Positions 25,301 to 31,300 of a DNA stretch of 32,131 nt are shown here, piece by piece. A model generated the notes under the pieces. The model saw nothing but the letters and a program-made list of their open reading frames with translations, was not told the DNA's origin and ran no database searches. The DNA comes from Ophiothrix spiculata (taxonomy: Eukaryota; Echinodermata; Ophiuroidea; Amphilepidida; Ophiotrichidae), in assembly GCA_000969725.1 (NCBI GenBank), contig JXSR01S011370.1; one strand, 5' to 3'. Every line of letters starts with the position of its first letter. The first letter of the stretch is position 1. The translations under genes and the position numbers were made by a program.

Positions 25301-28300
25301 TTACACTAAACAATTAATTCGTCAAGTCTAATTTGACAAATTATAATTAATAATTCTACATGTTGCAGGTGATCAAGCTGACAAATGGGCTCATGATGAT
25401 AGCTGAACTATTAGTACTTCACATTATTTGCATCACCACAAACAAGTTTTCAGCAATTGCACGAAGAATTATGAATGACGAATGTGCTATTAATTTGTCA
25501 GTTTCAGTTCATGACAATGTTACATATAAATTAAATGAAAACTTATGTCAGAGTGACAAATTAAATGACAGATTATATATACGTATCTGACACAAGTTGC
25601 TTATTTTATGTGTCATGTCTTGAATTCAGTAAAAACAAGACAATTCGATCATATGAGCCTTGCAACAAGATGGTGGTTTTCAAAAAAGCTCTTTGGCAGG
25701 TGTGCAAATTCATTCACAAGTTTGTATATTGTTGTAACACATATAGCCTCGAGATTGTTTTTTTTTTCTTTAATAAAATACTTTTACTCACCACACGCTG
25801 TATCCGCATAAATTGTGACATTCACCGTGCTGTTCACACCCAGATCGCAAACAGCTCCGGTTTCATTGAATATCCCTATTTCAAAATATTCATCCTCAGT
25901 CTCACAGTTCCCATCGGCAAATGTCGTGATTTCATAGGTGGCGCTCTCACCATAAGCGAGTTCCAAAGTCGAGGATCGATCTTCAAAGTCCTCTCCGCTA
26001 AGAGCCGTTCCATTTATAGGTGACACGACTTTAAATCAAGAAAGGCATATGGAGTCCATCTTATTTCTTATGGCAAACCATTGCTAATGCAATACATGTA
26101 TATATTTTTGTGTTTATTTGTACTTTAAAAAAATTATGGAGCTGGTCAGAACACAATTCGAACTACATTTTCTACCAATCGGTGAGGGGCGTACTAGAAC
26201 TCCTGTTTGATAGAATTCACAGCCACAATAGCCATGATTTTTTTTCATCTTTTCTCTATTTTAGTCAGGCCAACTCTGATGTAAAAATATCTATGGCAAA
26301 GATTTTATTTTTTTATTTCTGGAATTTTGTATCTAGGGTGATCAAATTCTTAAGGACGTAATTTTACAGCGTCAGTGAATGTATATGATACTGTACACAT
26401 AATACTGTCAAAAGCATTCAAATAGTAGGGTACCTCTGACTGATACCGATCCAAACATTTCGTTAATCTTTAAACACTTAAAACGAGGAGTGAAATTATC
26501 TATTCAAAAAAATCTATTCTACATTAAATTAAATGAGCAGTCCTTTTTTAAATTACACGAAGAAATTTGTGAGAGGGACATCAATATACCCCACTCTTTA
26601 TATGAACCCCATTTCTATGCCATCAAATAAAGAGTAGACAATTAATATGCCTGCAAAAATCTGAAACAAAAATGATGATACAACATCCCATTACTATACC
26701 AAATAGTCCAATTTCACACTAAAGCCATAACATATTGGCATACTACACGTATACCTCGACATACAAAGATTCCATGTTTTTATGTATGACCTGATGGTCA
26801 ATATTTCGGATGTTGCCCCCGGGGGGCACTCACATATGTGGACAGGATATATATGTCCGGCGGTCAAGACCCCCTTTTTCAGGCCGCTCACTAGATCCCC
26901 ATTTTCAGCGTGATTCAGTTCTTTTGACCCCGTTTTTTAGAAAAACTGCAAAATTTTAGCTCTAACTGCATAAATTGCTCAGGAAATGCGAAAATTTTCA
27001 GTTCAGGAGGCTATTTTTGAACAAAATTTCAGTTCACTAGACCCCCAAAAATTGGTTTCAAAGGTCCATTTTTTTACAGAAAATCAGTTCACCTGCCCCA
27101 AATTTCGGCGCTTCGCGCCGGACATACCTACCACTTTCAAAGTTGAGTGCCCCCCCGGGATGTTGCCGAGGTTCTCTTCGCTGCAAGATGGCCGTATTTT
27201 TTGATAATTACTTACCAATTGTTTTATTACAATAGGCGTCGCTAACGACAGTGACATTTCTCGTTTCACCCTCACATATCGGCCCAATATCAGTGATCCG
27301 AAAATTAAAGATAGGAGGATCTGAAACAACATTAGTAAGGTAAAATTTAGTTTCTACGCTCTTGATTGCACATATCATACCGGTAATTGGTAACTTTCAA
27401 AAGATTGTCTCAGCAAAAACGTATTTTCATTTAGAAAACCTTCACGCGTCGGGAGTTCTCAGTCTCGGTACGCTTTGACAAAAATGTGCTGATTATACGA
27501 ATGTTTGTTCTTTCACCTCGCTGATAAGGTTTAAAATGCTACTAGTTGTATTCCACTGGCTACAAGTTAATTATTGACAGGGTCTTCTTCAGGGCTGTCC
27601 TTCACGTCTAATAGAGACCACGTCATCATCAACATCAACATTTTCACACAAAACCCCACACACAAAAGATACATTTTAGCAGTGGTGTTCTAAGGCATTG
27701 CACTTGTAGTAAGTGTTATGCGAGTTCGAAATCGTACGCAGTCAATTTACGTTAACATGAACTTTGCAACCGATTCTCACTGTTGTGTTATCTGAAAGGC
27801 ACTTTTTCGATCCAGAAGATGTGGAAAGAGTAAAATGTACTTTGGAATGTTAAGGTTTATAACGACTACTGCAGAATATATATTTCAGCACACTTACCAC
27901 ATATATGATCAGGTGAAATGGTCACAGTGACGGTGTTGTTAGTATTATAAGTAATGAGATCTCCATTACTGTCGTAAACGACTACTTGGAAATCTTCAGC
28001 CTCCATTTCACATAGTGTATTTCCTATGGTCCTAATCTCATAAGTGACGCTTTCTTCACCGGGGATATTGAACATTTGGGTTTGTAATTCGAAATCCTCG
28101 TCACTAAATGCTGTGCCGTTGAGCGTTGATATAGCTGAAAAATGAAATATTGCGTGATCGTAAGTTTCAACTTGAGGGAGAACTGGCGCTCCACCATCTT
28201 ATTCTTGTTTGACAGGCGTGGAACTGAGTTTCATCTACATTTTTTGCAATAAGAGAGCATATATCTTATACAAGGTATAAGGTGCACGTTTGCACAACTT

Positions 28301-31300
28301 TATGGATACTATGTTCTGTTTGCCTCGATATCAACAAGTATGACTTTCGATTATAGTTTGAATGATGCAAGAAATTTGAAAATAAGAGAACCGGTTATCT
28401 TTTTGACCGTGAGTGACATGTTAATCTTGGCCGACATCTCGATTATCGTGTCCATATGGGGGATGATTTCTTCAAGAATCTCATTTAATTTTGGATGTTT
28501 TTAGTATCAGTTTTTGTTGTTAATTATTATTGTTAACTAAGAATACAAACATCATATCTACGTTTCCCAATATACTTACACACAGTCGTGCTACAGTAGC
28601 CGTCGTTAGCCAGAGTAACATTAAAGGAATCTCCTTCACATAGTCCACCAATTTCCGAAACCCTAAAGTTAACAATAGCAGGCTCTACAGAAAAAAGAAA
28701 ACTTGCAAGATCATTATAATCAAATTGACCGACGGTATTAGTTCTTGGTGTCAGGTACTTCGATGTGCTACACCCTCTATACAAAAAATGATACACGTGC
28801 TAAAACTTTTATTAAACATAGGATTGATATGATACCAATACTTCTGTTTTGTTCAAAAGTGTATCTAAAGCCTTTTTGAAACTTTACATTTTATATCCGT
28901 AAATAAATCTTACCACAAACAGTGTCAGGACTGATGGTTATATTCACCGTTGAATTCATATTTCCCGAATAAATATCGCCGTTTTCGTCGTGAAGTACAA
29001 ACATAAAATCTTCGGCTTCGCTTTCGCACATCATGTCTTGCAAAGAAATGATTTCTATTATCTTGACTTCCCCAAAAGGAATGCTAATCGTTTCTGACAC
29101 TTCTTCGAAATCCACTTCACCAACAGCTGTCCCATTTAGCATCGATACAGCTGCAAGACGATACATAAATGTTGTGTTCAAAGAATCTTATCTATACTAA
29201 CAACTCATTTTCTCAACTTGTCACTCTCTATACTCCATTAACCTTGAAGTGTACAATAAGACTCTGATACTAGATCCATAGCATATCCATTGTATTCTAC
29301 AACATTGAAGATCTCTCCAACATCTGATGACGTCAATTCCATCTATATAGAAACAAGTTCTACATCACAACACATCTGAAGGGCGATGGTTTCGCTCGCA
29401 ACGTTGGTTGCTCCGAGTATTAGTTCTGGTTGCCTAAATTTACATAATTATCTGTTCTCTTACTTTCAAATATATTTTTATTACAACTATACTTACATAC
29501 TGTTTGATCGCAGTAGCCTGTATTACTCAGAGATACATTTACAGAACTGTCTTCGCATAGACTGATTTCATCGATTACAAAGTTGATAAGTTTTTCTGTC
29601 AAAGAAGCAAACGTTTTAACAAAAGACTCAGGAAGATAACAAACATTACTAATATATATGGCTGTATACGTAAAAAATGACCTGCTGTTTTTGAATTGAT
29701 AACATATTCTAATTCTTAGCTTTTTGAAATGTTATAACATTATGATTTTTGCATTGGAGGAATACTCTTACCACAAACGAAGTCAGTAGAAATAGTAACA
29801 TTCACGGTGCCATTTGTATTTTGATCCAGGATACTTCCTGTTTCATTGTATAGTGCGATCTCAAAGTACTCGTAATCTTCACAAAGTTCATTGGCAAGCG
29901 TCTGGATTTCGTAGGTGGCGCTTTCTCCGGTAGATAGCGCGTATGTTTCATATTTCTCTTCAAAATCGTCTCCGCTAAATGCTGTTCCATTCACTGTTGA
30001 AACCACTGTTGGAGAATAAGGATTACAGTTGGCGATCATTGACATAGCCTAGATGAACAGATTTTTGCAATTTGTAAAATTATTAAAAGTTCCTCGTCTA
30101 ATGGTTTCATTAAACAAGTTTTGATGGATCCTTGATTCATCCTATACACTGTAAATGAGTTGTTTAGAAAGTATGGACAAACTGGTGTTTAGGTGTTTAC
30201 AACCTAAGCATGTCCGACTCTTCCTCAGATGTCAAATACCATTTGCTCATTGAGAACAGTGTATTCAATATCATTCTGCTGAAGAATAATGTTTAGATTG
30301 TGATTAGATATTAAACATGTTTAGAAAGTATGGACAAGATAGTGTTTTGATTAGTGTTTGAAACCTAAGCATGTATTTCAAAATGGGATCATGTATACAT
30401 GATGATGTAACTTTCAATATATAATGTATGATTTTGACAATCTTATCAAATGAATTAAATTTTTCTAAAACACATTTCTACTGACAAGTGTCAAATTAAG
30501 TGTACAAGGAAATGTTTAAATTCAAAACACCAAATTTACAGTGTATTAATGGGTCCTTGCTAATTATTACTAAAATGATATTATTGTTATCGAAGGTGGC
30601 ACTAAACTATTCTTAGTACCCAGAATTAGTAGATATTCTGTCGGGACCAAATCATGATCCGTATTCGACCGATTTTCAAAGACAATTAACTATGTTTTAA
30701 AAAGGTGTCTAATCACTTCTACAGCCATGTGTTTTATTGGGTATTAAATAGCTTCAGGATGGAGATTTCCAACCAATAAGGGATTTTGTGGACGCGGGCG
30801 TAGCCAATCATTTCGAGAGAGAATATCCCCCTAAACAGTGCTTTCAAGGTGAAACAGTACAATTTTGTATCGAACATTGTGTGAAATAAACATTGAACAT
30901 AAGCAAAAATGTTTACTCTCTATATTACTGTCCCTAATATACAAAATACAACAATTATATCATACTTACTGACTGTGTGATTACAGAAACCGTCATTGAC
31001 CAATGTAACATTTATAGAACCACCTTCACACACAGGACCGATCTCAGTTACTCTGAAGTTGACCAGGGGAGGTTCTGCAATAAAGCATGTGGGAATATTG
31101 TTGAATTCAAAATAAAATGGCATTTGGACAAAATCTTTGATTTAAAAAGCACTACATTTTAATTCAAAACTGTTTTGCACTAAGTCTTAAATAGTTATTT
31201 TACGCTTACCGCATAAATTGTCTGACGAAATTGTAACATGCACCGTGCTGTTTGTGTTCTGATCAAGTAAACCTCCAGTCTGGTTGTATAATCCCAACTC

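Noticed and set aside
25565-26023. 152-codon plus-strand ORF
   Set aside because: Its second half is the antisense of exon B5; the first half is AT-rich intron.
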